A stretch of 30,387 nt of DNA from Actinomycetes bacterium (GTDB lineage Bacteria; Actinomycetota; Acidimicrobiia; Acidimicrobiales; RAAP-2), in assembly GCA_021791615.1 (NCBI GenBank), contig JAJYWG010000534.1:1-30387 (forward strand), read 5' to 3'. The notes under the pieces are model-generated. The model was not told the DNA's origin. It did not search any database and saw only the letters and a program-made list of their open reading frames with translations. How positions within the stretch are numbered: position 1 is the first letter of the stretch; each line of letters starts with the position of its first letter. Below are positions 22,869 through 30,134 of the stretch, one piece after another. The translations under genes and the position numbers were made by a program.

Positions 22869-24799
22869 GCTGCGTCGGTCCCGTCCGTCGGCACGTCGCC
22901 GCCCGTGGCAAGAGAATGCGGTGACGGTGGTCCGAGCCCCCATGCAGCGACTGGCCATTGCGATAGCGCGTCGATGGGATCGACCTCTACCGGTGCAGGT
23001 GCCGGGGGTGCAGGTGCCGGGGGTGCAGGTGCCGGGGGTGCTAGGTGTGCCGGGAGATCGGGCACTCTCGGCGTGGACGGCGCTACCGGAGCTTGCCGGC
23101 GCTGCATGACCGCGTCGAGCGCACGCCACTGCGAGCCATGCAGAAGCTTCAAGCGCCGGGGCATGGCCGCCACATGCTCTGCGGACTCGGTGCGGTAGCG
23201 GTCGGCGACCGCACCCATGCAGAACACCGTGGCGGGAGGTAGGGCGCTGGCGCGCTGGCTCAGGCCCGACGGGGCATCGCGGGATCCCGGATCGGTGTCA
23301 CTTGCTCCTGTGGGGTGGGTGGCGAGCGCCCAGAGCCGGGCCGTGGCCACCTCGCCGTCCTGCACGAGCCCGAGCGCGTCCTGGAGCCGTGCCAGTCTCC
23401 GGGCGAAACGATCGGCTCGCTCGCCGTAGACCAAGGAGGCGAACTCGAGGGAATAGCGGAGTCGCTTGCAGCGGATCCGCAGGCGATGGAAGTCGGCGGG
23501 ATCCCGGCTGCGTCGGGCACGCCGTGCTGCCCTGGCAGCGGCACGGTGCCGAGCACGGACGAGATCGGGAAGCACCGAGGTTGCAGGCACACGGGCCAAG
23601 GCCAGCGGCCGCGCGACCGGGCGGGTCAGGGAGGTGAGACCGGTCACCAGCCTCTCCCAGCGCGTGGAGTCGAGCGCGTCGAGGAGCGCAGCGCGTTCCC
23701 GGTCGCGCGCAGCCGCCAAGACGTCGAGCAGGCGATCGAGAGGAGAGCCATCCGAAGCGGCATCACCGTCCCACGCCTGGACCCATTCCCCGACCCACTC
23801 GCGCATCTCGGTCGTCCGCTCGATCTGCACATCGAGGTCGCGGACGCGACCGAGGACAGCGGCGATCCACGCCAGCTCGTCCGACAGCGACCGTGACCGC
23901 GCCGGAAGCGCCTCCGTGAAGAAGTCCAGCGCTGCCCGGAGGCGCCGAGTGCTGACGCGCATCTGGTGGAGCTCTTCGGGATCTTCTCCCAAACGGGTGC
24001 CCGGCTCCTTGGCCAGCATGGTTCCGAGATGGCGCCGAACCACGGCCAACGCCACGTCGCCGAATGCAGGCTCGCGCTCGACGGTGACGGACCCGAGATC
24101 GGGGGGACCGGGAACCGTCATCCCGAGCGCCAGCAGACCGGCTTCGAACTTGGAGAGGGCTGCCGGCCGCAGACCGCAGGTGTCCCGGAGGTCGTTCACC
24201 ATGGGCTCGAGCGGTTCCACCCATTGGGGGTCGACCTCGACCTCCACCCGGCAAAGCCGCGCCGGGCGTTGTCCTGCGCCGGCGCTCATCACGGTCTCGT
24301 CGAGCGCCAGCTCGGCCACGTCGGTGCCGGAGACCCGCAACGCGAACGCTCGGCGCCGGGTCCGTACTTCGAGGACTTCGGACAGGCTCCGCTTGCCCAC
24401 AAGTGCGCCCACCCTCCAGCCGACCGGTCCCGACGAGCCAAGACCGTTGATGCCTTCGGCGGGGAGCGGTTCGGTCACCTCCAGGCGCCGGCGCAGCCCA
24501 CCGGCCGCCGGTGCCCGAGAGTCCTTCAGGGTGGCTTCGAGCCGCCGGCCACGGCGGCGCGTGCGCAGCACGAAACCCGCACGGCCGATCCGACGGTCAT
24601 CGGTGTCCAAGTACTGGTCGGCCAGCCTCCGCACGGGCTGGGCTACCGCAGTCAGCGTGCCAAGGGACGGGCTTTCAGAAAAACGCCTCGTGAGCGATTC
24701 CACCCACCGTTCGACCGGTCGGAGGTCCAAGGCGTCGAATTGCCACTCGACCTCGATCTGGTTGTCGGCCACATGGGTGCTCACGTCGCCATCGGCCAC
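22859..24799 (-). CDS. CYTH and CHAD domain protein
   Basis: 646 residues from a GTG at 24799 that lies 7 nt after TATCCT; the alternative GTG at 24784 loses five residues. A CYTH (triphosphate-tunnel) domain spans about residues 10-205. It opens IEVEWQF (family signature E-x-E-x-K, here with Q in place of K) and has YLDTDDRRIGRAGFVLRTRR and the LDE/EVEVDP strands. A CHAD helical domain follows, about 225-535, with conserved His/Arg positions in DPEELHQMRVSTRRLRAALDFF and DFHRLRIRCKRLRYSLEF. CHAD domains bind polyphosphate. The tail is Pro/Ala-rich. CYTH enzymes hydrolyse triphosphates, but the changed motif leaves activity open. It is divergent from a Nudix gene. Confidence 0.92.
   Translation of the reverse strand: MADGDVSTHVADNQIEVEWQFDALDLRPVERWVESLTRRFSESPSLGTLTAVAQPVRRLADQYLDTDDRRIGRAGFVLRTRRRGRRLEATLKDSRAPAAGGLRRRLEVTEPLPAEGINGLGSSGPVGWRVGALVGKRSLSEVLEVRTRRRAFALRVSGTDVAELALDETVMSAGAGQRPARLCRVEVEVDPQWVEPLEPMVNDLRDTCGLRPAALSKFEAGLLALGMTVPGPPDLGSVTVEREPAFGDVALAVVRRHLGTMLAKEPGTRLGEDPEELHQMRVSTRRLRAALDFFTEALPARSRSLSDELAWIAAVLGRVRDLDVQIERTTEMREWVGEWVQAWDGDAASDGSPLDRLLDVLAAARDRERAALLDALDSTRWERLVTGLTSLTRPVARPLALARVPATSVLPDLVRARHRAAARAARRARRSRDPADFHRLRIRCKRLRYSLEFASLVYGERADRFARRLARLQDALGLVQDGEVATARLWALATHPTGASDTDPGSRDAPSGLSQRASALPPATVFCMGAVADRYRTESAEHVAAMPRRLKLLHGSQWRALDAVMQRRQAPVAPSTPRVPDLPAHLAPPAPAPPAPAPPAPAPVEVDPIDALSQWPVAAWGLGPPSPHSLATGGDVPTDGTDAAQP
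22992..23036 (-). repeat. Three 15-bp tandem repeats coding PAPPA in the CHAD protein
   Basis: GGTGCAGGTGCCGGG occurs three times head to tail (22992, 23007, 23022). It encodes a Pro/Ala linker near the C terminus. Confidence 0.85.
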
Positions 24800-24806
24800 T
24801 GGGAGG

Positions 24807-24812
24807 AGGATA
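24807..24812 (-). promoter_or_regulatory. Leaderless -10 box for the CYTH-CHAD gene
   Basis: TATCCT on the minus strand (24812-24807) ends 7 nt before the GTG at 24799. It is the same hexamer as at pheA. Confidence 0.5.
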
Positions 24813-24836
24813 CCGCTCACCGGAGACGGCCGCCGG

Positions 24837-24842
24837 TAAGCT
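24837..24842 (+). promoter_or_regulatory. Leaderless -10 box for the Nudix gene
   Basis: TAAGCT ends 6 nt before the GTG at 24849. It faces the CHAD promoter, with 24 bp between the two boxes, so upstream elements must overlap. Confidence 0.5.
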
Positions 24843-24848
24843 CGCGCT

Positions 24849-25325
24849 GTGACCAGCACGCAGGGTGGCACGGTGGCGCCGACTGGTCTGTCCACCAGCA
24901 TCGTGCGGGCGGCAGGTGGGATCCCCGTTCGCCGCCGCGACGACGGTTGCTGGGAGCTGGCGGTCGTCCACCGGCCGCTCAGATCCGACTGGTCGTTCCC
25001 GAAAGGAAAGCTCGAGCCAGGCGAGTCGTTCGAAGACTGCGCTGTACGGGAGGTTCGTGAGGAGACGGGGCTTCGCTGCCGGCTTGGGAGGTTCATCGGT
25101 CACACCGAGTACCGGGATCGCAAGGATCGTCCGAAGGTCGTGGCCTACTGGGTGATGGAGGTGAGGGGGGGCTCGTTCCGACGGAACGAAGAGGTGGACG
25201 AGCTCCGATGGCTCGATCTCAGCGCTGCCGCCGGGTTGCTCACCTACCAGCGCGACAGAGACCTGCTGGTCGTCCTCAGCGCGGCGGTTGACGAGGGTGC
25301 ACCCCTCGTCGACGGCGACCGCTGA
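24849..25325 (+). CDS. Nudix hydrolase
   Basis: 158 residues. The Nudix box G-x5-E-x7-REUXEE-x-G is complete: GKLEPGESFEDCAVREVREETGL, with metal-binding Glu residues in REVREE. AAGGIPVRR and ELAVVHRPLRSDWSFPKGK precede it, the arrangement of MutT/Ap4A-type enzymes that cleave a nucleoside diphosphate linked to another moiety (oxidised dNTPs, diadenosine polyphosphates or similar). The substrate cannot be told by eye. The GTG start has no ribosome site and follows TAAGCT by 6 nt. The divergent polyphosphate-related CYTH-CHAD gene suggests a phosphate or nucleotide housekeeping role. Confidence 0.92.
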   Translation: MTSTQGGTVAPTGLSTSIVRAAGGIPVRRRDDGCWELAVVHRPLRSDWSFPKGKLEPGESFEDCAVREVREETGLRCRLGRFIGHTEYRDRKDRPKVVAYWVMEVRGGSFRRNEEVDELRWLDLSAAAGLLTYQRDRDLLVVLSAAVDEGAPLVDGDR

Positions 25326-25333
25326 GGCATCCA

Positions 25334-25355
25334 CTGGGGTGGCTGCCTGCCCCAG
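25334..25355 (+). terminator. Hairpin after the Nudix gene
   Basis: CTGGGG (25334-25339) pairs with CCCCAG (25350-25355) around a 10-base loop, 8 bp after the stop. The stem is modest, with no T-run. Confidence 0.35.
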
Positions 25356-25548
25356 CCTTGCAGTGCTCGATGCGGCGCGAGACCTGCCGTGGGTGCCCGG
25401 TGCGCGCAGGGGTGCCGGTGAAGACCCGCACGCGGTACCGTCTCTCCCCGAGATCCCGGGTACTTCCGCTACCGTAGAAGCGGTGCGGCCTGCAGTCGTG
25501 CCTCTGGTCACCCTGGTGGATCGAGGTCGACGGTAGGCCAAAGCTCCA
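25356..25548. other. Non-coding stretch before the tRNA fragment
   Basis: No convincing gene. A TACCGT box (25470-25475) lies 7 nt before a GTG that opens only a 17-codon frame ending at 25536. It may be the remains of a promoter for a displaced gene or for the tRNA. Confidence 0.4.
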
Positions 25549-25587
25549 GGAGAGGTGCGAGAGCGGCCGAATCGGACTCACTGCTAA
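25549..25587 (+). pseudogene. 5' half of tRNA-Ser (anticodon GCU), cut after the anticodon loop
   Basis: The sequence has the 5' half of a serine tRNA: acceptor GGAGAGG, TG, D arm with CGA/TCG stem and a loop ending GGCCGAA, anticodon stem ACTCA, and loop CTGCTAA with anticodon GCT. The 3' stem strand should read TGAGT, but the sequence is CGGGC, and no variable or T arm follows within the next ~275 bases. The break at the end of the anticodon loop coincides with the start of the accessory island, so it looks like a recombination boundary (att-type). Curiously, CTCTCCTG (25599-25606) is complementary to CAGGAGAG (25547-25554). Confidence 0.65.
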
Positions 25588-25865
25588 CGGGCGGCTAGCT
25601 CTCCTGCTCCGAGGCGCTACAGCAGCGAGATTCTGCGAACATGTAGGTAGACGGCCATTTTTGGTGCTTCGACCCGTAGCCGTTGCTTGCCGCTGGAGGC
25701 CGCTCGCGGCGTCATGAGGTTGAATCAGGGTTGAATTGGATGGGTGGCGGTCGACTTCACTTTTGATGATCTCAGCCTGGCCCTGATCGGACGGTGCGAC
25801 AGAGCGGCTGACCCCTCCGGGCACAGGCCGGCCCGCCGTCAGCTGCCCTAACCTCCAGCCAACCG
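25588..25865. other. Island edge without a recognisable gene
   Basis: No coding frame supported. The region contains TTGAATCAGGGTTGAATTGG (two GGTTGAAT-like copies near 25717-25739), a lower-GC patch, and TAACCT (25849-25854), a possible -10 box 11 nt before darT. Confidence 0.35.
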
Positions 25866-26505
25866 ATGTCCCGTCCGAAGCCGACCTGGCTCTACCACTT
25901 CACCCACCTCGACCACCTGGCGAGCATCGCCACGGACGGCTTGCTGTCCGATACCCACGCCGTCGAGCAAGGGCACATCACCACCGAGATCGGTCAGCCC
26001 GGCATCAAGGACCAGCGACGATACCGGCGGGTGCCTTGCGGACCGGGGGGCGTGGTGAGCGACTACGCCCCCTTCTACTACGCCCCCCGCAGCCCCATGT
26101 TGTACGCCATCATTCATGGCCGGGTGGCCAGCTACACTGAGGGGCAGGAGCCGCTGGTCTACCTGGTCACGACCGTCGAACGGCTCATCGAACTGGGGAT
26201 CACCCCGGTATTCACGGATCGCAACGCGGTGCTTGCCATCACCCGCTTCACGCCTGATCCCGCTGACCTCGATGACCTCGTGGACTGGCCACTCATGGCT
26301 GCCACGATGTGGAACAACACGCCCGAGGACCCCGACCGGCGGGAGCGGCGCATGGCAGAGTGTCTCGTCCACCGGCAGGTACCCTGGGAGGCGTTCATGG
26401 AGGTACGAACCATCGACGAGGAGCGCCGCCAGCAAGCCGAGACGATCCTGGCCGACCTCGGCCGCCAGGTCCCGGTACGGTCACACCCCCCGTGCTTACT
26501 TTTAG
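25866..26505 (+). CDS. darT: DarT, DNA ADP-ribosyltransferase toxin, with apparent frameshift near the end
   Basis: DarT attaches ADP-ribose from NAD+ to bases of single-stranded DNA, blocking replication of host or phage. Family (DUF4433) features are YHFTHLDHLASIATDGLL at 10-27, KDQRRYRRVP with the likely catalytic Arg at 51 or 52, DYAPFYYAPRSPMLYAI at 66-82, and RRMAECLVHRQVPWEAF with the likely catalytic Glu165. In the literal frame, a C6 run at 26486-26491 is followed by a frame that stays open to 26741, ending in ~80 Arg/Pro-rich residues that overlap darG. Removing one C gives SHPRAYF and a stop at 26503-26505, the usual aromatic DarT ending, for a product of 212 residues. The frameshift may be real or a sequencing error. 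Confidence 0.88.
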
Positions 26506-26541
26506 GGCGGCGCCCATGGAGGAAGGAGGCTGGCGGCCACG

Positions 26542-27603
26542 ATGATCACCCAAGGCAACGGCAACCTCCTCGACGCCCAGGTCGACGCGCTCGTCAATAC
26601 CGTCAACACCGTCGGCGTCATGGGCAAGGGCATTGCTCTCCAGTTCCGCCGCGCCTATCCGGCCATGTACCGGGAGTACGCCAAGGCGGCCAAGGCCGGG
26701 GACATCCGCCTGGGCCGGATGCATGTCTGGACCAACGATGAGGCGCTGACCGGCCCTCGCTACATCATCAATTTCCCGACCAAGGGGCACTGGAAAGCCC
26801 GCTCTCGGCTCGCCGACATCGAGGCTGGCCTGGACGACCTGGCCAAGGTCGTCCAGCACCTCGGCATCACGTCCATCGCCGTCCCGCCGCTCGGGTGCGG
26901 CAACGGCGGGCTGGACTGGTCACGGGTCCGGCCGCTCATCGAGCGCACCTTTGCCGCCCTCCCTGACGTGGACGCTCGTGTCTACCCGCCTGCCGGCGCA
27001 CCCCAGGCTGCCGACATGCTCAACCACACCCGCCGGCCGAGGTGGACGGTGGGCAAGGCGGCGCTCGTGGACCTGATTGCCCGGTACGGGGAGCGGACCC
27101 TGGACGTGTCGATCATCGAGGTCCAAAAGCTCATGTACTTCCTCCAAGAAGCCGGCGAACCCCTTCGACTCGACTACCAGAAGGCTCGGTATGGCCCTTA
27201 TGCCGACAACCTTCAGAAGGTCCTCCAAACCGTTGAAGGGCACTTCCTGACTGGTTACGGCGACGGCGGCCTGCCGGTCGCCTCCGCTGAGCCCATCACC
27301 CCCCTCACGGGCGCGCCGGCCCAGGCAGCCGACTTTCTTGCGGATCACCCCGATACGCTGGCCCGAAGCCAGCGGGTCTTGGATCTCGCGGACGGCTATG
27401 AGTCCCCATACGCGATGGAGCTGCTGTCCACGGTGCACTGGGTTGCCACCCACGAGCCCGAACCGGCCACCGATCCCGACGCTGCCGCCAACGCAGTCGC
27501 CGCCTGGAGCCCTCGCAAGGCGACCCTGTTCACCCCCGCCCACGTCCATGCCGCCTGGGACCACCTTGCCGAGCATGGCTGGCTTTCAGTCGATCGCGAC
27601 TGA
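26542..27603 (+). CDS. darG: DarG, macrodomain antitoxin
   Basis: DarG removes ADP-ribose from DNA through its N-terminal macrodomain and binds DarT through its C-terminal part. 353 residues. The macrodomain (about 1-150) opens ITQGNGNLLDAQVDALVNTVNTVGVMGKGIALQFR, with the ADP-ribose-binding loop around GVMGKG, and contains PPLGCGNGGLDW. The C-terminal domain (about 165-350) includes EVQKLMYFLQEAGEPL and KARYGPYADNL, which I find similar to the SocA/Panacea-type antitoxin pattern K-L-x-Y ... G-P. The strong purine-rich site GGAGGAAGGAGG (26518-26529) is 12 nt from the ATG, a little long. The gene begins 36 bp after the inferred darT stop, the standard operon order. Confidence 0.93.
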   Translation: MITQGNGNLLDAQVDALVNTVNTVGVMGKGIALQFRRAYPAMYREYAKAAKAGDIRLGRMHVWTNDEALTGPRYIINFPTKGHWKARSRLADIEAGLDDLAKVVQHLGITSIAVPPLGCGNGGLDWSRVRPLIERTFAALPDVDARVYPPAGAPQAADMLNHTRRPRWTVGKAALVDLIARYGERTLDVSIIEVQKLMYFLQEAGEPLRLDYQKARYGPYADNLQKVLQTVEGHFLTGYGDGGLPVASAEPITPLTGAPAQAADFLADHPDTLARSQRVLDLADGYESPYAMELLSTVHWVATHEPEPATDPDAAANAVAAWSPRKATLFTPAHVHAAWDHLAEHGWLSVDRD

Positions 27604-27620
27604 TGGGGCTGGTGTGACAG

Positions 27621-27740
27621 GTGAGCACACGAACCGGGATCGAGTGGACTGAGGCAACGAGGAACCCCACCACCGGGTGTGATCGCACGTCGCCCGGCTG
27701 CGACCACTGCTATGCCATGACGCTAGCCAAGCGACTCAAA
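27621..27740 (+). pseudogene. DUF5131 (phage Gp37/Gp68-like) gene, cut by an insertion sequence
   Basis: Starts with GTG and reads TGIEWTEATRNPTTGCDR, then a Cys cluster C-x6-C-x2-C (GCDRTSPGCDHCYA), then LAKRLK. This is the start of DUF5131 proteins, in which the three Cys probably bind an Fe-S cluster. They are often found with three-Cys-motif partner proteins in phage and defence regions. Homology stops at 27740, exactly where the inverted repeat of the IS begins. The family's EATWNP reads EATRNP here, a further sign of decay. The rest of the gene (~200 residues) is not found on the far side of the IS. Confidence 0.75.
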
Positions 27741-27780
27741 CTGACGTTCCGCATGTGGAGAGGGGCTTTTACGTCCCCCA
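27741..27780 (+). repeat. Left terminal inverted repeat
   Basis: Begins CTGACGTTCCGCA and ends CTTTTACGTCCCCCA. It matches the reverse complement of 30095-30134 at 32 of 40 positions without gaps. The stop codon of the DUF6788 gene lies inside it. Confidence 0.85.
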
Positions 27781-28110
27781 GCCTTCGGCTCGTTCGACGC
27801 GGCGGATCTCGACCTCGTCCAGCTTCACCAGAAGCTCCATGAGCCTCCGTCCCCGCTCGATCTCCGGCCGGTAGCGGCTTGCCTGCTCGGGGGTGAGCCA
27901 GCGGGTGAACCGCTTATGCCCCTTGCTGTAGCCCCACTGGAGGTAGGGGCCGTGCAGTTGGGGTGGATCCGCCTTGCAGCGACAGTTCGCCTTGCCGCAC
28001 TTCATCATGCGTTCGACGATGCCGCCGGGCAGAGCGCCGCCGGGTTCGGCCAGCAGGTCGATGAGATGCCGGCGGACCGTCGCCACGCGCTCGTTGTCGC
28101 GTGCGCTCAT
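27769..28110 (-). CDS. DUF6788-type accessory protein of the IS
   Basis: 113 residues from the ATG at 28110 (GTG 28137 would add nine). The sequence shows GGIVERMMKCGKANCRCK followed by HGPYLQWGY and a basic/aromatic stretch (KGHKRFTRWLTPEQASRYRPEIE). The C-x4-C-x-C cluster with H-G-P-Y is the pattern I associate with DUF6788 proteins, which are encoded beside transposases of actinomycete ISs. It may bind zinc and DNA, but its function is not known. It is divergent from the transposase, with about 50 bp between. The intervening DNA has the direct repeat TCCACCACC (28130-28138 and 28144-28152). Confidence 0.7.
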   Translation of the reverse strand: MSARDNERVATVRRHLIDLLAEPGGALPGGIVERMMKCGKANCRCKADPPQLHGPYLQWGYSKGHKRFTRWLTPEQASRYRPEIERGRRLMELLVKLDEVEIRRVERAEGWGT

Positions 28111-28616
28111 CTCGATCGACCAGCACAGGTCCACCACCGCATGTCCACCACCTTAGACAGTGCAGGACATGTCGGCAAGCATACCTCCGCATGGGGACTC
28201 GTTCCGCTTGCGGGACGAAGTGCAGGGCGCGTTGCCGATCGTGGAGCACTGCCTCGGCCGGCTGGGAGTGGACCACCTGCTCGACTCCTTCGTCCCGGCC
28301 ACCGACAGCCGGATAAAGCTTCACCCGGCCAAGGCCCGCGGCGTACTGGTACGCAACCTCTCCCTCTGCCACCAGCCTGTTTACTCGTTGGGTGAGTGGG
28401 CAGCGCCGTTCGATCCCGCACCGTTCGGCCTCCTACCCGACGAGGTGCGCCTCTTGAACGACGATCGTGTCGGCCGGGCGCTCGTCTCGTTATTCGACGC
28501 GGATCGGGCCAGCCTGCTCAACCGCCTGGTGCTCGACATGGCGACGGAGTTCTCCCTCGACTGCTCCCAGCTGCACAATGACTCGACGTCGGTGACGCTG
28601 CAGGGCGCCTACCGGG

Positions 28617-28841
28617 GAGCCGATCGTCCAGCCTGCGCTCAGCCAGCGCCTCCGCCAGCTCGGCATCACCTGCACGGGGCGGCGCGCGGCGCTCTACGCG
28701 CTCGCCCGCGAGCTCCCCGCGCCGGTGCTCGTGGACGTCCTCGGCTACAGCCGCAGCTTCATCGCCCAGCTCCTTGCTGAGCTGCGTGTTGACTGGAACG
28801 CCTACGCCGCGCTGAAGTCGAGGGAGCGGCGCGCGAGCTGA
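28617..28841 (+). pseudogene. C-terminal end of a tyrosine integrase
   Basis: One frame reads PIVQPALSQRLRQLGITCTG, then RRAALYALARELPAPVLVDVLGYSRSF, then DWNAYAALKSRERRAS and a stop at 28839-28841. This is the usual C terminus of actinomycete tyrosine recombinases (A-L-x-x-L-A-x-E-L-P-A-x-V-L-A-x-L-L-G ... D-W-x-x-Y-A). The catalytic Arg/His/Tyr residues further upstream are missing, so it is a fragment. It is inferred to be a trace of an integrative element, like the split tRNA at 25549. Confidence 0.65.
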
Positions 28842-28844
28842 GGA

Positions 28845-28890
28845 ATACGCGTCTTCTCGGGGCCTATACGCGTTGTTCGCGAATACGCGT
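28845..28890 (+). repeat. Three ATACGCGT octamers downstream of the integrase end
   Basis: ATACGCGT occurs at 28845, 28866 and 28883, starting 4 bp after the integrase stop. The spacings are 21 and 17 bp. Short direct repeats beside an integrase gene are typical of arm-type sites of a phage or element attachment region. That role is inference. Confidence 0.5.
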
Positions 28891-30094
28891 GGTTACCGGG
28901 ACTTCCGCCCCGACCTCAAGCAGCTGGTCTTCATTCTCACCATCTGCGCGGATGGGGCCGTCCCCGCCACCGGGGACCGCGGATGGCAACACCGAGGACT
29001 CGACCACTCACATCGCCACCTGGGACTCGCTCGTCGCGCTCTTCGGTCGCGCCGACTTTCTCTACGTAGCTGACTGCAAGCTCGCCACCAGGGGCAACAT
29101 GGCCCACCTCGTGAAGAACAAGGGCCGCTTCGTCTCGGTCCTCCCAGCCAGCCGCAAGGAGGACGCTCAGTTCCGAGCCTGGATCGTCGACCATGAGCCG
29201 GGCTGGACCGAGGCGCTACGACGCCCCCGGCGTCTCTTCGAGCCCGACGACGTCTACGAGACCACCGAGGCGCCATGGCCGAGCGCCGAGGGCTACCGGG
29301 TCATCTGGGTACGTTCCTCGGCGAAGGTCGAGCGCGACGCCGAGTCACGCCGGGCACGCATCGCGGCGGGCATCGGCGCCATCGACGCGCTCAACCAGCG
29401 CCTGGCGTCCCCCAAGACCAGGATGGAGACCGTCGCCGTCATCGAGAGAGCGGCCGCCGACGCGCTCGCCGAGGCGGGGGCGACGCGCTGGGTCGCCTTC
29501 AGCGTCGAAGAGGTCGCCGAGGTGCGCCACCGTCAGGAGACCCGCGGCCGGCCCGGGGCCAACACCCGCTACCGGCGCATCGAGACCGTCCGGCATCGCC
29601 TGCACTTCGACGTCCGAGAGGATCAGGTGGCCACCGACGCCTGCTCGGACGGCTGCTGGCCGCTCATCACCTCCGAGCGCGACCTCACCTGCGCCCAGGT
29701 GCTCTTGGCCTACAAGTACCAGCCGAACCTTGAGCGGCGCAACCACATGCTGAAGGGCCCACAAGAAGTCGCCCCGGTGTTCCTACGCGACCCTGCCCGC
29801 ATCGAGGGCCTCATGACGTGCCACTTCATCGCCCTGGTAGTCCAGGCCATCGTCGAACGCGAGATCCGCCGCCAGATGGCGTCGCGCACGCTCGACGACA
29901 TCCCCCTCTACCCTGAAGGCCGCGGCTGCCCGGCTCCGAGCGCTCCGCGGATCTTCGCCATCTTCAACGGCGTCGCCCGCCAGCACCTCATGGACGCCAA
30001 CGGCCACCTGGTCCAGACGTTCCCACCGGAGCTGACCAAGCTCCAACAGACCGTGCTGGAGCTCCTCGGCGTCCCGGCAACGAGCTACCAGTGA

Positions 30095-30134
30095 TGGGGG
30101 ACGCAAAACCCCATCCGCATGTGCGGAATGTCAG
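30095..30134 (-). repeat. Right terminal inverted repeat
   Basis: Begins TGGGGGACGCAAAAC on the plus strand and ends GCGGAATGTCAG. It starts one base after the transposase stop codon. Confidence 0.85.

Larger units (their letters stand above)
28610..28900. mobile_element. 284-bp insertion flanked by the 7-bp direct repeat TACCGGG
   Basis: TACCGGG occurs at 28610-28616 and 28894-28900, exactly at the left and right limits of foreign sequence in the transposase gene. One repeat copy plus the intervening DNA is 284 bp. Joining across the repeat gives an in-frame QGAYRDFRPDLKQ. A 7-bp repeat fits either a target-site duplication or a tyrosine-recombinase crossover core. Confidence 0.6.
28160..30094 (+). 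pseudogene. IS1634/DUF4277-type transposase, interrupted and frameshifted
   Basis: The N-terminal part (28160 to about 28616) has VEHCLGRLGVDHLLDSFVP (DUF4277 region) and CSQLHNDSTSVTLQGAY, with the first acidic residue of the DDE core. It is then broken by a 284-bp insertion. It resumes at about 28894 in another frame with FRPDLKQLVFILTICADGAVP, and shifts frame again near 28970-28980 into ADGNTEDSTTHIATWDSLV. The remainder, LYVADCKLATRGNM, NKGRFVSVLP, the central region and LLAYKYQPNLERRNHMLKG, is intact to the stop at 30092-30094. This directly abuts the right inverted repeat. Not functional as one protein. Confidence 0.85.
27741..30134. mobile_element. IS1634-like insertion sequence, degenerate
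   Basis: Bounded by 40-bp imperfect inverted repeats. It carries a DUF6788-type gene on the minus strand and a DUF4277/IS1634-type transposase on the plus strand, here broken. About 2.39 kb including a 284-bp secondary insertion. The flanks differ (DUF5131 on the left, an IS630-type remnant on the right), and no target-site duplication is visible at the ends. Confidence 0.8.

Noticed and set aside
23466..24839. 457-codon plus-strand frame opposite the CHAD gene
   Set aside because: Ser/Arg-rich antisense shadow of clear CYTH and CHAD domains.
25483..25536. 17-codon leaderless ORF after TACCGT
   Set aside because: Too short to support as a gene; noted only as a possible promoter remnant.
25549..25640. 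A complete tRNA-Ser(GCU), or one interrupted by an intron
   Set aside because: No matching 3' half (TGAGT stem, T arm with GGTTCAAATCC) was found in the following ~275 bases.
26506..26741. C-terminal 80-residue extension of DarT overlapping darG
   Set aside because: Arg/Pro-rich sequence created by a frameshift; it is the alternate-frame reading of the darG macrodomain.
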